From the NCBI RefSeq assembly GCF_000518245.1, contig NZ_KI912405.1:183116-247115 (forward strand): a stretch of DNA of 64,000 nucleotides. The letters run 5' to 3'. The stretch comes from Brachyspira alvinipulli ATCC 51933. GTDB lineage: Bacteria; Spirochaetota; Brachyspiria; Brachyspirales; Brachyspiraceae. Below the pieces are notes generated by a model. That model was not told where the DNA came from and ran no database searches. It was given only the letters and a program-made list of their open reading frames with translations. The position numbers were made by a program, and so were the translations under genes. Below, piece by piece: positions 55,281-63,999 of the stretch (positions within the stretch are counted from its first letter, which is position 1; every line of letters begins with the position of its first letter).

Positions 55281-56867
55281 ATGCAAAAAATTATTAGTAT
55301 AGTTCTTATAATATCGCTTGTGATGATATCATGTTCAAAAAAAGCATCTGAAGCTGAAGGCATAATTGTTTCATTGGGCGGAGAAGTTGCTACAATAGAT
55401 CCTCATTTAAATAATGCCAATATAGGTACAGTTTATATAAGACATTTCTTTGAAGGTCTTATGAAAAAAGATAAAGATGGTAAAATAGTAGGCGGAATGG
55501 CTGAAAATTATAAAATAAGTGAAGATGGTCTTACTTACACTTTTTATTTAAGAACTAATGCTAAATGGTCTGATGGTGTTCCTGTAACAGCTGAAGATTT
55601 TGTCTATAGTTATAGAAGATTCGTAGACCCAAGAACAGCTGCTCCTTATGCTACACTTATGGCACCTGTAAAAAATGCATTAAAAGTTACTGCCGGAGAT
55701 ATTCCTATAGAAGAGCTAGGAATAAAAAAGATAGATGATTATACTGTTGAAATAACTTTAGAAAATCCTACAGCTTATTTTTTAGAATTAGCTGAGATGT
55801 TTCTGCCTGTAAGAAAAGACATTATAGAAAAATTTGGAGATACTTGGGTATTAAATCCTGAAAGTTATATAGGCAATGGTCCTTACAAAATGACAGAAAG
55901 AGTAAGAGATGAAAAAATTACAATGGAAATTAACACTAATTATTATGCCAAAGATGAATTAGTAGCTAAAAATATCACTATATCTATGATAGCTGATAGA
56001 AATACTGCTTTGGCTGCTGTTAGAAATGGACAAATACATTTTTCTAATTTGATACCTACACAAGAAATAGAAAATCTAAAAAAAGAAGGTCTTACTGTAG
56101 TAAATCATGCTTATGGAACTGTATTTTTTGAAATAAATCTTACAAATGAAGCATTTACAGATTCAAGAGTACGCAGGGCATTAGCTCTTGCTATAGACAG
56201 AAATTATATAGTAGAATCTATTAATAAATCTGATCAATTACCTGCCGGTGCTTTTGTACCGCCTCTAATTAGCGATTATGAAGGAGAGTTCAGAGCAAAC
56301 GGAGGAGATTATATAAGCGTAAAAAATGAAGATTATCAAAAAAATGTAGAAGAAGCAAAAAAGTTAATGGCTGAGGCAGGATATCCTAATGGTGAAGGAT
56401 ACCCTGTTATAGAAGTATTAGTTGCTAATGACGGAAATGTTGTTATGGTTGAAGCTATACAGCAAATGTGGAAAAATATAGGTGTTGATGCCATTATTAT
56501 ACCTAGAGAATGGTCTGTTATTTCTCAAAATTTCAGAGAATTAAGTTATCAAATGGTATTAAGCGGATGGACTGGGGACTATAATGATCCTATGACTATG
56601 CTTGATTTATATTTAAGCTATACGCCTAGCAATCCTGGTTATAATAATCCCGAATATGACAAATTAATTGAAAGTTCTAAATATATAGTTAACAATAAAG
56701 AAAGAATGAAAGTTCTGCATGAAGCGGAAGCTATACTAATGAATGATATGCCTATAATTCCAATACATTATAGATCAAATGTTCTAATGATTTCAAAGAA
56801 ACTGAAAGATTATGAATTAGATCCTTTAGGAAAATATAGATTTCATTACGCTTACTTAGAAAAATAA
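55281..56867 (+). CDS. oppA: Oligopeptide-binding lipoprotein OppA, copy 3
   Basis: 528 residues; lipobox MISC (Cys18). Shares GEVATIDPHLNNANIGTVYI, ISEDGLTYTFYLRTNAKWSDG and the C-lobe SGWTGDYNDPMTMLDLYLSY with its neighbours. The 61-bp gap before it includes tandem TACTATA-like AT stretches that could be a second promoter. RBS AGGAG. Followed by a strong terminator, so the three genes form a closed group. Confidence 0.93.
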   Translation: MQKIISIVLIISLVMISCSKKASEAEGIIVSLGGEVATIDPHLNNANIGTVYIRHFFEGLMKKDKDGKIVGGMAENYKISEDGLTYTFYLRTNAKWSDGVPVTAEDFVYSYRRFVDPRTAAPYATLMAPVKNALKVTAGDIPIEELGIKKIDDYTVEITLENPTAYFLELAEMFLPVRKDIIEKFGDTWVLNPESYIGNGPYKMTERVRDEKITMEINTNYYAKDELVAKNITISMIADRNTALAAVRNGQIHFSNLIPTQEIENLKKEGLTVVNHAYGTVFFEINLTNEAFTDSRVRRALALAIDRNYIVESINKSDQLPAGAFVPPLISDYEGEFRANGGDYISVKNEDYQKNVEEAKKLMAEAGYPNGEGYPVIEVLVANDGNVVMVEAIQQMWKNIGVDAIIIPREWSVISQNFRELSYQMVLSGWTGDYNDPMTMLDLYLSYTPSNPGYNNPEYDKLIESSKYIVNNKERMKVLHEAEAILMNDMPIIPIHYRSNVLMISKKLKDYELDPLGKYRFHYAYLEK

Positions 56868-56880
56868 TTTTTAATAAAGG

Positions 56881-56915
56881 GAGGATTGATTATAAAAAAT
56901 TAATCCTCTTTTTTA
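56881..56915 (+). terminator. Terminator after the oppA group
   Basis: GAGGATT (56881-56887) pairs with AATCCTC (56902-56908), followed by TTTTTTATTTT. Confidence 0.85.
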
Positions 56916-57473
56916 TTTTGACTTTCTGTAATTATCTATAAAAATATTATATGGATACAATTTAAAAGAATCATTATAAACATTTTCAAGCAGATTTTTT
57001 ATTAAATTAAGTTTTTCTTTAAATGTTTTATTTTTATCTTTAACTTTATTAAACTCTATAAAAAATGACTTCTTTACTATTTTCATAAAGACATTAATTC
57101 TTATTAACTCATCAAAAATATAACCATTAGGAACTTTTAATTTTTTTATTATTATAAAGAAAATAGAAAGTAAATATAAAACAGAAGCTATTCTAATAAA
57201 ATAAATTACAGTAAAATCGGCACCAACTTTATCTATATATAATCCAAATATTTTATAGTATTCACCTCTTGAATTTAACGCCTGAATTATAAATATTGCT
57301 AAAAAATAAGGAATTAAATGCAATAGCCTCTTTATAGTTTTATAAATAGATTTGGTAAATATTATATGAAGTATAAAAGAAGCTATTGCAATATATATTA
57401 ATAAATTTACTTTTACAAAGAAAATACTTATAAATATAAATAAAGCTAATAAAATAGAAATAATATAAAGCAT
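56913..57473 (-). CDS. Membrane protein, unknown function
   Basis: 186 residues with about four to five hydrophobic segments in the first 110 and a basic C-terminal region (VKDKNKTFKEKLNLIKNLLE). Reminiscent in layout of ECF transporter T components, but without their AxxAxxR-type signature, so I leave it unnamed. It starts 4 bp after efp on the same strand, probably co-transcribed. The 3' end overlaps the tail of the oppA terminator. Confidence 0.6.
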   Translation of the reverse strand: MLYIISILLALFIFISIFFVKVNLLIYIAIASFILHIIFTKSIYKTIKRLLHLIPYFLAIFIIQALNSRGEYYKIFGLYIDKVGADFTVIYFIRIASVLYLLSIFFIIIKKLKVPNGYIFDELIRINVFMKIVKKSFFIEFNKVKDKNKTFKEKLNLIKNLLENVYNDSFKLYPYNIFIDNYRKSK

Positions 57474-57477
57474 TATT

Positions 57478-58038
57478 TTATTTTACACGCTCAACATAAC
57501 TGTCATCTCTAGTATCTACTTTAATTTTATCGCCTATATTAATAAATAAAGGAACATTAACCTCAATACCTGTTTGAAGTTTAGCAGGCTTTAAAGTAGA
57601 ACCTGTAGTATCTCCTTTAAATCCAGGCTCTGTATAAGTAACTTCTAAAACAACATGTATAGGAAAACGAACTGCTGTAACTTCATCATTTATATATTGT
57701 AAATCTACTTCGCTGTTATCTAATAAATAATATTTACTGTCTCCCAATATATCAGAATTAACATGCACTTGCTCATAATTATCCAATATCATAAATATAT
57801 AACTGTCGCCTTCTTCATATAAATATTGTGCTTTTTTGTATGATATATCAGCTTCTTCAACGCTTTCTGTAGATGCAAAAGTTTTTTCTATCATGTTTCC
57901 TTTAAGCATATTTTTCAATTTTGTTTTCACATTTGCTTTTCTTTGCTGTGCTCTGTGAAAATGTGCATCTACTACTAAATAAGTTTCTCCGTCTAAAATA
58001 ATAGCATCGCCTTTTCTTAAATCATTTACTGGTAACAT
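57478..58038 (-). CDS. efp: Elongation factor P with a non-standard tip loop
   Basis: 186 residues with three beta-barrel domains. It helps ribosomes pass poly-proline stretches. The line-up with E. coli is clear: RKGDAIILDGETYLVVDAHF, KTKLKNMLKGNMIEKTFAST, and LEVTYTEPGFKGDTTGSTLK. At the domain I tip, E. coli PGKG (Lys34, beta-lysylated) is replaced by AQQR (A30-R33), so the modified Lys is absent; a Lys follows two positions later. This implies either an unmodified tip or a different modification. RBS AGGGGA. It is upstream of a membrane protein gene. Confidence 0.93.
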   Translation of the reverse strand: MLPVNDLRKGDAIILDGETYLVVDAHFHRAQQRKANVKTKLKNMLKGNMIEKTFASTESVEEADISYKKAQYLYEEGDSYIFMILDNYEQVHVNSDILGDSKYYLLDNSEVDLQYINDEVTAVRFPIHVVLEVTYTEPGFKGDTTGSTLKPAKLQTGIEVNVPLFINIGDKIKVDTRDDSYVERVK

Positions 58039-58133
58039 TAAAATCCCCTAAAATTTTGATATTCTGTTTTTGTGTATGAATTATATTTTATTAATGATAA
58101 AATTTCAATATTTTATTTTAACTTAATATATTT

Positions 58134-59066
58134 TTAATTCTCATCCCTAAACTTTGCCGGGTCTGTAAAAGGACGCCTTCCCTGATGCTTCGATAAATAA
58201 ATAATATTACTTGCTATAGTTGTAAATCCATTATCTCCGTATTTCATTATAGTTTCTTTGGCTTGCTTATCTTTCATCATAGGATATGCCAAAGGAACAT
58301 CATCTATAAATAAATGACATAGTATACGCCCGAAAATATCATAAGAGCCTACAAGCATGCTTACATTAGAAGCATTTTTTATTTTATTTTCAACATAAGC
58401 TTTAACATTAGTTCCATAATTTTGTTTTAATTCAGGAGCATCAAGTCCTATAAATCTGTAATAATTATCTTTATATTTTATAGTATCTCCATCAACTACT
58501 CTTATACTGTTTTTATCAAGTTCTGATAAATATTTATACAGATCATCATTAAAATTAGAATCTATTTTATAAAAGTTTTCATTTGTCAATGATAAAAAAA
58601 TTTTGGTATTATTATTGTCTTTTAAAGTTAAATATTCATCACTGTTTATATCATCTATACTCAATACAACTTGACAGCATTTTATATTTAAAGACTTTAA
58701 TTTATTGATAAAATCTTTTTCAGAAGAGTAAAACATTATGCTATCTTTGAACATATGAGAGTAAAGCATAAATCTAAAATTTCCAATATATTTAACGCTT
58801 GGAAAATGCATGCTTATATAATTTTTACTATCATCATTTAAAAACTCATCATAAACATACACTTTATCTCTGTTTTTTATATAATCATAAATAATTCTAG
58901 TTTTATTATTTTCTATCATGCTTATAATTGATTCTGAGTCAATAAATAAATCTCTGCTTTCTTTAAAATTAGAAATCCTTATAATAAAAATCAAAGCAAG
59001 TATTATTAAAGCAGAAAAAATAAAAACTTTTATAATCTTTTTATTTTTTTTATTAGAAGTTCGCAT
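58134..59066 (-). CDS. Membrane-anchored thermonuclease (SNase) domain protein
   Basis: 310 residues. An N-terminal basic start plus one membrane segment (VFIFSALIILALIFIIRI) anchors it outside the membrane. Residues about 30-190 form a domain I do not recognise (a phospholipase-D-like N-half is one possibility: EKDFINKLKSLNIKCCQVVL). The C-terminal part is a staphylococcal-nuclease fold: RVVDGDTIKYKDNYYRFIGL, DAPELKQNYG and GRILCHLFIDD with its Arg. It overlaps the 3' end of thiE by 37 bp, so it follows thiE in one transcript. Likely extracytoplasmic nuclease. Confidence 0.8.
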   Translation of the reverse strand: MRTSNKKNKKIIKVFIFSALIILALIFIIRISNFKESRDLFIDSESIISMIENNKTRIIYDYIKNRDKVYVYDEFLNDDSKNYISMHFPSVKYIGNFRFMLYSHMFKDSIMFYSSEKDFINKLKSLNIKCCQVVLSIDDINSDEYLTLKDNNNTKIFLSLTNENFYKIDSNFNDDLYKYLSELDKNSIRVVDGDTIKYKDNYYRFIGLDAPELKQNYGTNVKAYVENKIKNASNVSMLVGSYDIFGRILCHLFIDDVPLAYPMMKDKQAKETIMKYGDNGFTTIASNIIYLSKHQGRRPFTDPAKFRDEN

Positions 59067-59722
59067 TTAGCTTTTATATCCTCAGAAGACACTATTTCTG
59101 TAAGCATGCATAAACTCATAGCATTATGTTCTATAAGCAAATCCATATTATTTAATTTTATACCGCCTATACAAACAAAAGGCACATCAATATTTTTAAC
59201 AACATAATCAAGATAATCAATACCCGTAGCCTCATTAGCATCAGGTTTAGTGTTAGTTGAAAATATAGGTCCAATTCCAATATAATCGGCACTTGTATTA
59301 ACTGCCTCATTAGCTTGATTTTTGTTAGTGGTAGAAAGCCCAATAATCATATCATAGCCTACTATTTTTCTTACTGCTTCAATAGGCATATCTTTTTGTC
59401 CAATATGAACACCGTCAGCTTCAACTGCAATTGCCAAATCAGCATAATCATCTATTATAAATAAAGCGTCATATTTTTTTGTAAGCTCTCTAATCTTTAA
59501 GCATTCCTCATACTTTTCACGCATATATTTATTTGGATTATCTTTTTCTCTGTATTGAATTATTTTAATACCTGCCTCAAGCATTGATTTTACAACTTCT
59601 ATATTATTTCTTCCGTTAGAAAAATCTTCTGCTGTTACACAGTATATTGAATCTTTAAAATATTTTTCCTTTAAAATCTCTCTTCTTTTATTTATATCTT
59701 TTAATCCTTTAATATCTTTCAT
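59030..59722 (-). CDS. thiE: Thiamine-phosphate synthase
   Basis: 230 residues. It joins HMP-pyrophosphate and thiazole phosphate. Motifs: IKIIQYREKDNPNK (pyrophosphate site), FIIDDYADLAIAVEADGVHIGQKDM, IIGLSTTNKNQA, YIGIGPIFSTNTK and VCIGGIKLNNM. The N-terminal 25 residues (KDIKGLKDINKRREILKEKY) are an extension. The overlap with the nuclease gene is unusual. No other thiamine genes or THI-box riboswitch are seen upstream; the region instead carries the repeat. Confidence 0.94.
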   Translation of the reverse strand: MKDIKGLKDINKRREILKEKYFKDSIYCVTAEDFSNGRNNIEVVKSMLEAGIKIIQYREKDNPNKYMREKYEECLKIRELTKKYDALFIIDDYADLAIAVEADGVHIGQKDMPIEAVRKIVGYDMIIGLSTTNKNQANEAVNTSADYIGIGPIFSTNTKPDANEATGIDYLDYVVKNIDVPFVCIGGIKLNNMDLLIEHNAMSLCMLTEIVSSEDIKAKCELLIKKIKRL

Positions 59723-59864
59723 AAATAAGTCCTGAAATTTATTTGTTACATTTTATATTTTTTCAAATATTAAGTAAAGTATCAAAATTATTCGCATGCA
59801 GAGAAAAATAATAAATATTAATAAATTAACATTCATATTTATTTAATAGACAAAAATCGATTAA

Positions 59865-60222
59865 ACATGCGTTAAATAAAATTCTAAATTTAATCAAAAC
59901 TTGGGTGGGTGCTGAAAATTCTAATAAAAGCAACAAAATAAATGAAAGTAAAAACATCAAAATAAAGCAATTAAGAATAAAGGGCGGGGTATGTAATAAA
60001 AGTTTTAAAATTTATTTTCATTTGCCCACTCTTTAGGCTTTTTAATTTTTTCTGATATTTTTGTATTACTTTTCTTTTAAACTTTCAATAGTTATTTTAG
60101 CTGCCCACCCAAGTTGTATTTAAATTTATCGCATATTCACCGCACGTAGAACAAAACTAAAAATATAAATTACTTTGCAATTCAAATTTTATTATATTGG
60201 AAATTTTGCTAACCGTGCGTTA
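59865..60222. repeat. Composite repeat copy 4, near-complete foldback form
   Basis: Most of the gene-free stretch 59723-60343. Arms ACTTGGGTGGG (59899-59909) and CCCACCCAAGT (60104-60114) are perfect inverts; an inner GGGCGGGGTATGTAAT (59982) has a decayed partner near 60024. Outside the arms, ATGCGTTAAATAAAATT pairs loosely with AAATTTATCGCAT near 60120, then ACCGCACG (60138), and ACCGTGCGTTA closes it (60211). It lacks the promoter-bearing 31-bp block of copies 1 and 2. Confidence 0.65.
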
Positions 60223-60279
60223 GATAAAGTTTTATTAACAAATTTATATTTTTTAGATATATAAAAACAAGCAGTTTTT

Positions 60280-60297
60280 GCGACATTTTTTGTCATA
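60280..60297. promoter_or_regulatory. Palindromic operator-like site upstream of TPR gene
   Basis: GCGACA-N5-TGTCATA, 46 nt before the ATG at 60344 and next to a TATACT/TATTAT box. It matches the site upstream of the zinc-protein/nuclease genes (10657-10674) except for the 5 central bases. An additional CAGTTTTTG precedes it at 60272. Confidence 0.4.
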
Positions 60298-60343
60298 TAC
60301 TTATTATACACTATTAATAAATCGTTAATGGGAGTGCCTACTT

Positions 60344-61918
60344 ATGTATAAAACTATAAAAGAAAAAATTAAAGAAGCAAAAGAAATATTATCAAATGAA
60401 GCAGAAAATAAAGAAGCATTAAAAATACTATACACATCATATATGCAGATTGAAAACTATGAGAAATCAAAAATATATTTAGAGAAATATTTGGAAATAG
60501 AAAAAAATGATTATAATGCTTGGAAAATATTAGGTAATTACTTGGATATGGATAATAATTTCAAAGAATCTGAAAAAGCATATTTGAAGGCTCTTGAAAT
60601 TAATGATAGAGATATAAGAGTATTTGCTAATTTAGCAAGAACTTATATTAAATTAGATGATAAAGATAATGCCTATAAAACTATACAAAAAGCTATTGAA
60701 TTAAAAAGCAGTGATGAAAAAATGACAATAGAAATATCAAATATTCTATGTTTGATAAATAAATATGATGAAGCTATTAATCTGCTTGAAAATTTTTATC
60801 AAATCTGTTATTCAAAATCTTTAACTGAACAATTAGCATATATTTATGAAACAGTACATAGTTATGATAATGCTGTAGAGCTATATAAATTATTAAATGA
60901 TGAAAAATCACTTTTAAATATATATCTATATTCAACAAATCAATTCAAAGAAGCAGCAAAAATTTGCAGAAAAAATATATATATGAATTATTACGATTAC
61001 GGATATAAATTAGCTAATATATATTTATTTTTAGGACACAGTAAAAAAGCAATGAAAATACTGAAATTGGCGAAAGATAATGATAAACATTTTTATATGC
61101 TAGCTTATATGGAAAGATTAGCTAAAATTTATGAGGCTGCTAAAAAATATTCCAAAGCAGCATATATGAGAGAACAAATGGCTAATATTGATCCTGATGA
61201 AGAAATAAACTGGGCTTATTTATCAAAATACAGATTTTTATCTAATGATTATGACAGAGCAATAGAAGCAGCAAAAGAAGCATTAGAAATAGATAAAGAC
61301 TATAGAGTTCCTTTATATTATCTTGCTGCAAGTTATAAAAAACAGGGAAAAGATAAAAAGGCTTATAAAATATATAATAAATTAATAAGTAATTTTGAAA
61401 ACAGGGCGGAAATATTAAAAAACTTTTATTATAAAAATCTGTATAAGTACTGTAAAACAGAAGAAGAAAAAGAAGATTTTCATAATACAGATTGGAAATA
61501 TGAAAGAGTTAGTAAAGAAGAATTATTATACACATTATTAAGCTACAAAGATTTAGGAGAATATCAAAAAATAAAAGAAGTTTTTAATGATTACATATAC
61601 AGAGAAAAAGATAATAATAAAAAAGATATATATTTTTTTGAAAATAAAAATATAAAAATATACATGAATAAATTTCATTATAATGATGGTTATATAACTT
61701 CTATTGAAATTGGAGAAATATTTGAAGAATTAGAAATGTATGAAGAAGCTTTATTTATATATTTCGATGTTCTAAATAAATATTCTTATGATGAAAAAAT
61801 AGGCATTTATCATAGACTTTACAGCTGTTATAAAAAATTAAATAAAGATGATTTGGCAAAAGAAATATTGAACATAGCAAAAGATATAGGAATTAATACA
61901 AATAATTTTGATGAATAA
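60344..61918 (+). CDS. Large TPR-repeat protein
   Basis: 524 residues of tetratricopeptide repeats throughout (YEKSKIYLEKYLEIEKNDYN, FKESEKAYLKALEINDRDIR, YDRAIEAAKEALEIDKDYRV). No signal peptide or catalytic domain. GGGAG ribosome site. It is followed by another TPR gene after 42 bp. The upstream region carries repeat copy 4 and the GACA-N5-TGTC site. Function is unknown; scaffold or regulatory roles are typical of the fold. Confidence 0.85.
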   Translation: MYKTIKEKIKEAKEILSNEAENKEALKILYTSYMQIENYEKSKIYLEKYLEIEKNDYNAWKILGNYLDMDNNFKESEKAYLKALEINDRDIRVFANLARTYIKLDDKDNAYKTIQKAIELKSSDEKMTIEISNILCLINKYDEAINLLENFYQICYSKSLTEQLAYIYETVHSYDNAVELYKLLNDEKSLLNIYLYSTNQFKEAAKICRKNIYMNYYDYGYKLANIYLFLGHSKKAMKILKLAKDNDKHFYMLAYMERLAKIYEAAKKYSKAAYMREQMANIDPDEEINWAYLSKYRFLSNDYDRAIEAAKEALEIDKDYRVPLYYLAASYKKQGKDKKAYKIYNKLISNFENRAEILKNFYYKNLYKYCKTEEEKEDFHNTDWKYERVSKEELLYTLLSYKDLGEYQKIKEVFNDYIYREKDNNKKDIYFFENKNIKIYMNKFHYNDGYITSIEIGEIFEELEMYEEALFIYFDVLNKYSYDEKIGIYHRLYSCYKKLNKDDLAKEILNIAKDIGINTNNFDE

Positions 61919-61960
61919 TAAAGTTATAAATTAATTTTTTAGAAAAAATAGGAGAATAAA

Positions 61961-63682
61961 ATGCTAGATAATAAAAAAAATTACACAATAGAAGAAATAA
62001 AAGAATTAATAAATAAAAGCATAAATAATGAAGAACTTGAAGATAACGATGAGCTTCACTATAAAGAAGCTCAAGAAATATTAAAGAAGCATTTAAAAAA
62101 TGATCCTAATAATAAAGAATTATTATTTTTATTAGCTTTGGTGCAGTATGATGGTTCATATATTTATGATAAATATAAAAAAGTAATAAAAATATTGAAA
62201 AAACTTTTAAATCTTAATTATAAAAAAGATAAAGTATTATACTATTTAGCAGCATCATATTATTATGACAGCGATTATGATAATAATAAAAAAATACAAA
62301 AAGAAATTATTGAATTATTAGAAAATGCAATCGAATTAAACAATAAAGATTCTGAATATTGGTATTTACTTGGAAAAGCACATTTCTTTGTTATAAAAGA
62401 TTATGATAAAGCTATAGAGTTTCATAAAAAAGCAGCTGAAATAAATTATACAGAGACAATTCGTAACCATAAAGAATATTATTATTATACATTGGGGAAA
62501 ATAAATTTATATTTAGGAAAAAGCCAAGAGGCTATAGAAAATTTTAAAAAAGCTATAAAAGATTCAATAGATTGTTTTAATGATTTTTATGAAAACTCTA
62601 ATTATTGGCATTATTTAGGATTAAGCTATGAAAAAAACGGACAGTATGATGAAGCTTTGAAAAGTTATGAAAGGGCATTAGATATATATCTAAGAAGCGA
62701 GTTAGATGATTATTTTTATGATTGTTTAAAGGCATTAAAATCATTGTATGATTTATATAAAAAACTCGGTAAAAATGATGATGCTATATACGCCTTGAAA
62801 AACAGTATAAAAAAGGATATATCAGCACCATTTATGATTATACCTTTTGGTGATGAGGATTTTAAAGGAAGCGAAACTTATAATGATATAGTTCAGGCAT
62901 ATAATGATATTATAGATGATAGTTGGTATTATCATCTGTCAAATGCATGCCGTGAAGAGCTTGCAGATCTTTATATAAGATATGGAGAATATGATAAAGC
63001 TATAGAATTATATAATCAAATATCTATAGAAAATTATAAAAATATAGCTGAAACATATATAAAAGCAAAAAATTATAAAAAGACAGTAGATACATATAAA
63101 ATGATTATAAAAATGTATCCTGATAATGAATTGAATTGTTATATTGATATTGCCCGTACTTATGAAAAGGCAGAAAATTATAAAGAAGTTGTTAATTATT
63201 ACAATAAAGCTATAGAAATTGACAGTGAAAATTCGGACTATTATATTAATATTGCTGAAATTTATAAAAAATTAGAAAACTATGAAGAAGCTGTTAATTA
63301 TTATAATAAAGCTATAGAAATTTTAAATAAACCATGCGAATATCATGAAAAATTAGCAGAATGTTATGAAAGTCTTGAAAAATACAATAATTCTATAGAA
63401 GCATATAAAGAATATTTAAAAATAGATGATGATGAACTATTCTTATATGATACATATACAAATGACAGCAGTAAACTTGATACATTAAAAAAGATTGCTT
63501 CTTTATATGATAAACTTAATGATATAGAAAATAGAAATTTATATTATGAAAAAGCCATAAAAAAATGCAGAGAACTTATAAAAAAAGATAAGAGAAACAA
63601 AGAAGGATATTTAAAAGAAATAGCAGATATTTATATAAAAATAGGAAATAAAAAAAAGCATTTGAAATATATAATGACTTAA
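61961..63682 (+). CDS. TPR-repeat protein, frameshifted near its 3' end
   Basis: 573 residues of tetratricopeptide repeats in this frame (YDKAIEFHKKAAEINYTETI, YDEALKSYERALDIYLRSEL, YKEVVNYYNKAIEIDSENSD, YEEAVNYYNKAIEILNKPCE). The last few residues KKKHLKYIMT are followed by a stop at 63680-63682, but the TPR pattern continues at once in another frame to the window end. The switch is at an A8 run (63650-63657) in AAATAAAAAAAAGCA. GGAG ribosome site. Part of a TPR gene pair. Confidence 0.85.
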   Translation: MLDNKKNYTIEEIKELINKSINNEELEDNDELHYKEAQEILKKHLKNDPNNKELLFLLALVQYDGSYIYDKYKKVIKILKKLLNLNYKKDKVLYYLAASYYYDSDYDNNKKIQKEIIELLENAIELNNKDSEYWYLLGKAHFFVIKDYDKAIEFHKKAAEINYTETIRNHKEYYYYTLGKINLYLGKSQEAIENFKKAIKDSIDCFNDFYENSNYWHYLGLSYEKNGQYDEALKSYERALDIYLRSELDDYFYDCLKALKSLYDLYKKLGKNDDAIYALKNSIKKDISAPFMIIPFGDEDFKGSETYNDIVQAYNDIIDDSWYYHLSNACREELADLYIRYGEYDKAIELYNQISIENYKNIAETYIKAKNYKKTVDTYKMIIKMYPDNELNCYIDIARTYEKAENYKEVVNYYNKAIEIDSENSDYYINIAEIYKKLENYEEAVNYYNKAIEILNKPCEYHEKLAECYESLEKYNNSIEAYKEYLKIDDDELFLYDTYTNDSSKLDTLKKIASLYDKLNDIENRNLYYEKAIKKCRELIKKDKRNKEGYLKEIADIYIKIGNKKKHLKYIMT

Positions 63683-63999
63683 TAAAAAACTATAATAAAA
63701 AAATATCAAGAAATAAAAATAATTATGGGCTTTTTGAAAAACAGGCTAATTTATATTTGAAAATTGATGATAAAGAAAGTACATTAGAAACATACAATAA
63801 AGCTATAGAAGTATGCCTTAAAAATATAAAAAGTTTTGAAAATAAAAAAATATCGATTTCAGATAATGATGATAAAAATAAAATAAGTTCTTATATGAAA
63901 GATTTATCATATTTAGCATTTTTCTATCAAAAAGTTTCAAAACCAGATAAAAGCATACATATTTATGAAGAGCTTATAAAAATATATGAAGAAAATATA
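63658..63999 (+). CDS. Continuation of the TPR protein in a shifted frame, 3' end outside window
   Basis: Directly after the A8 run, this frame reads AFEIYNDLIKNYNKKIS, then LFEKQANLYLKIDDKESTLE, TYNKAIEVCLKN and SIHIYEELIKIYEENI: further TPR units that fit the preceding gene. It is open to the window end. One extra A (or a -1 slip at the AAAAAAG) would join it to the gene at 61961. It has no start codon of its own. Confidence 0.7.

Noticed and set aside
59723..60343. THI-box riboswitch near thiE
   Set aside because: No CTGAGA or ACCTGA-type core is visible upstream of thiE; the stretch is explained by repeat copy 4.
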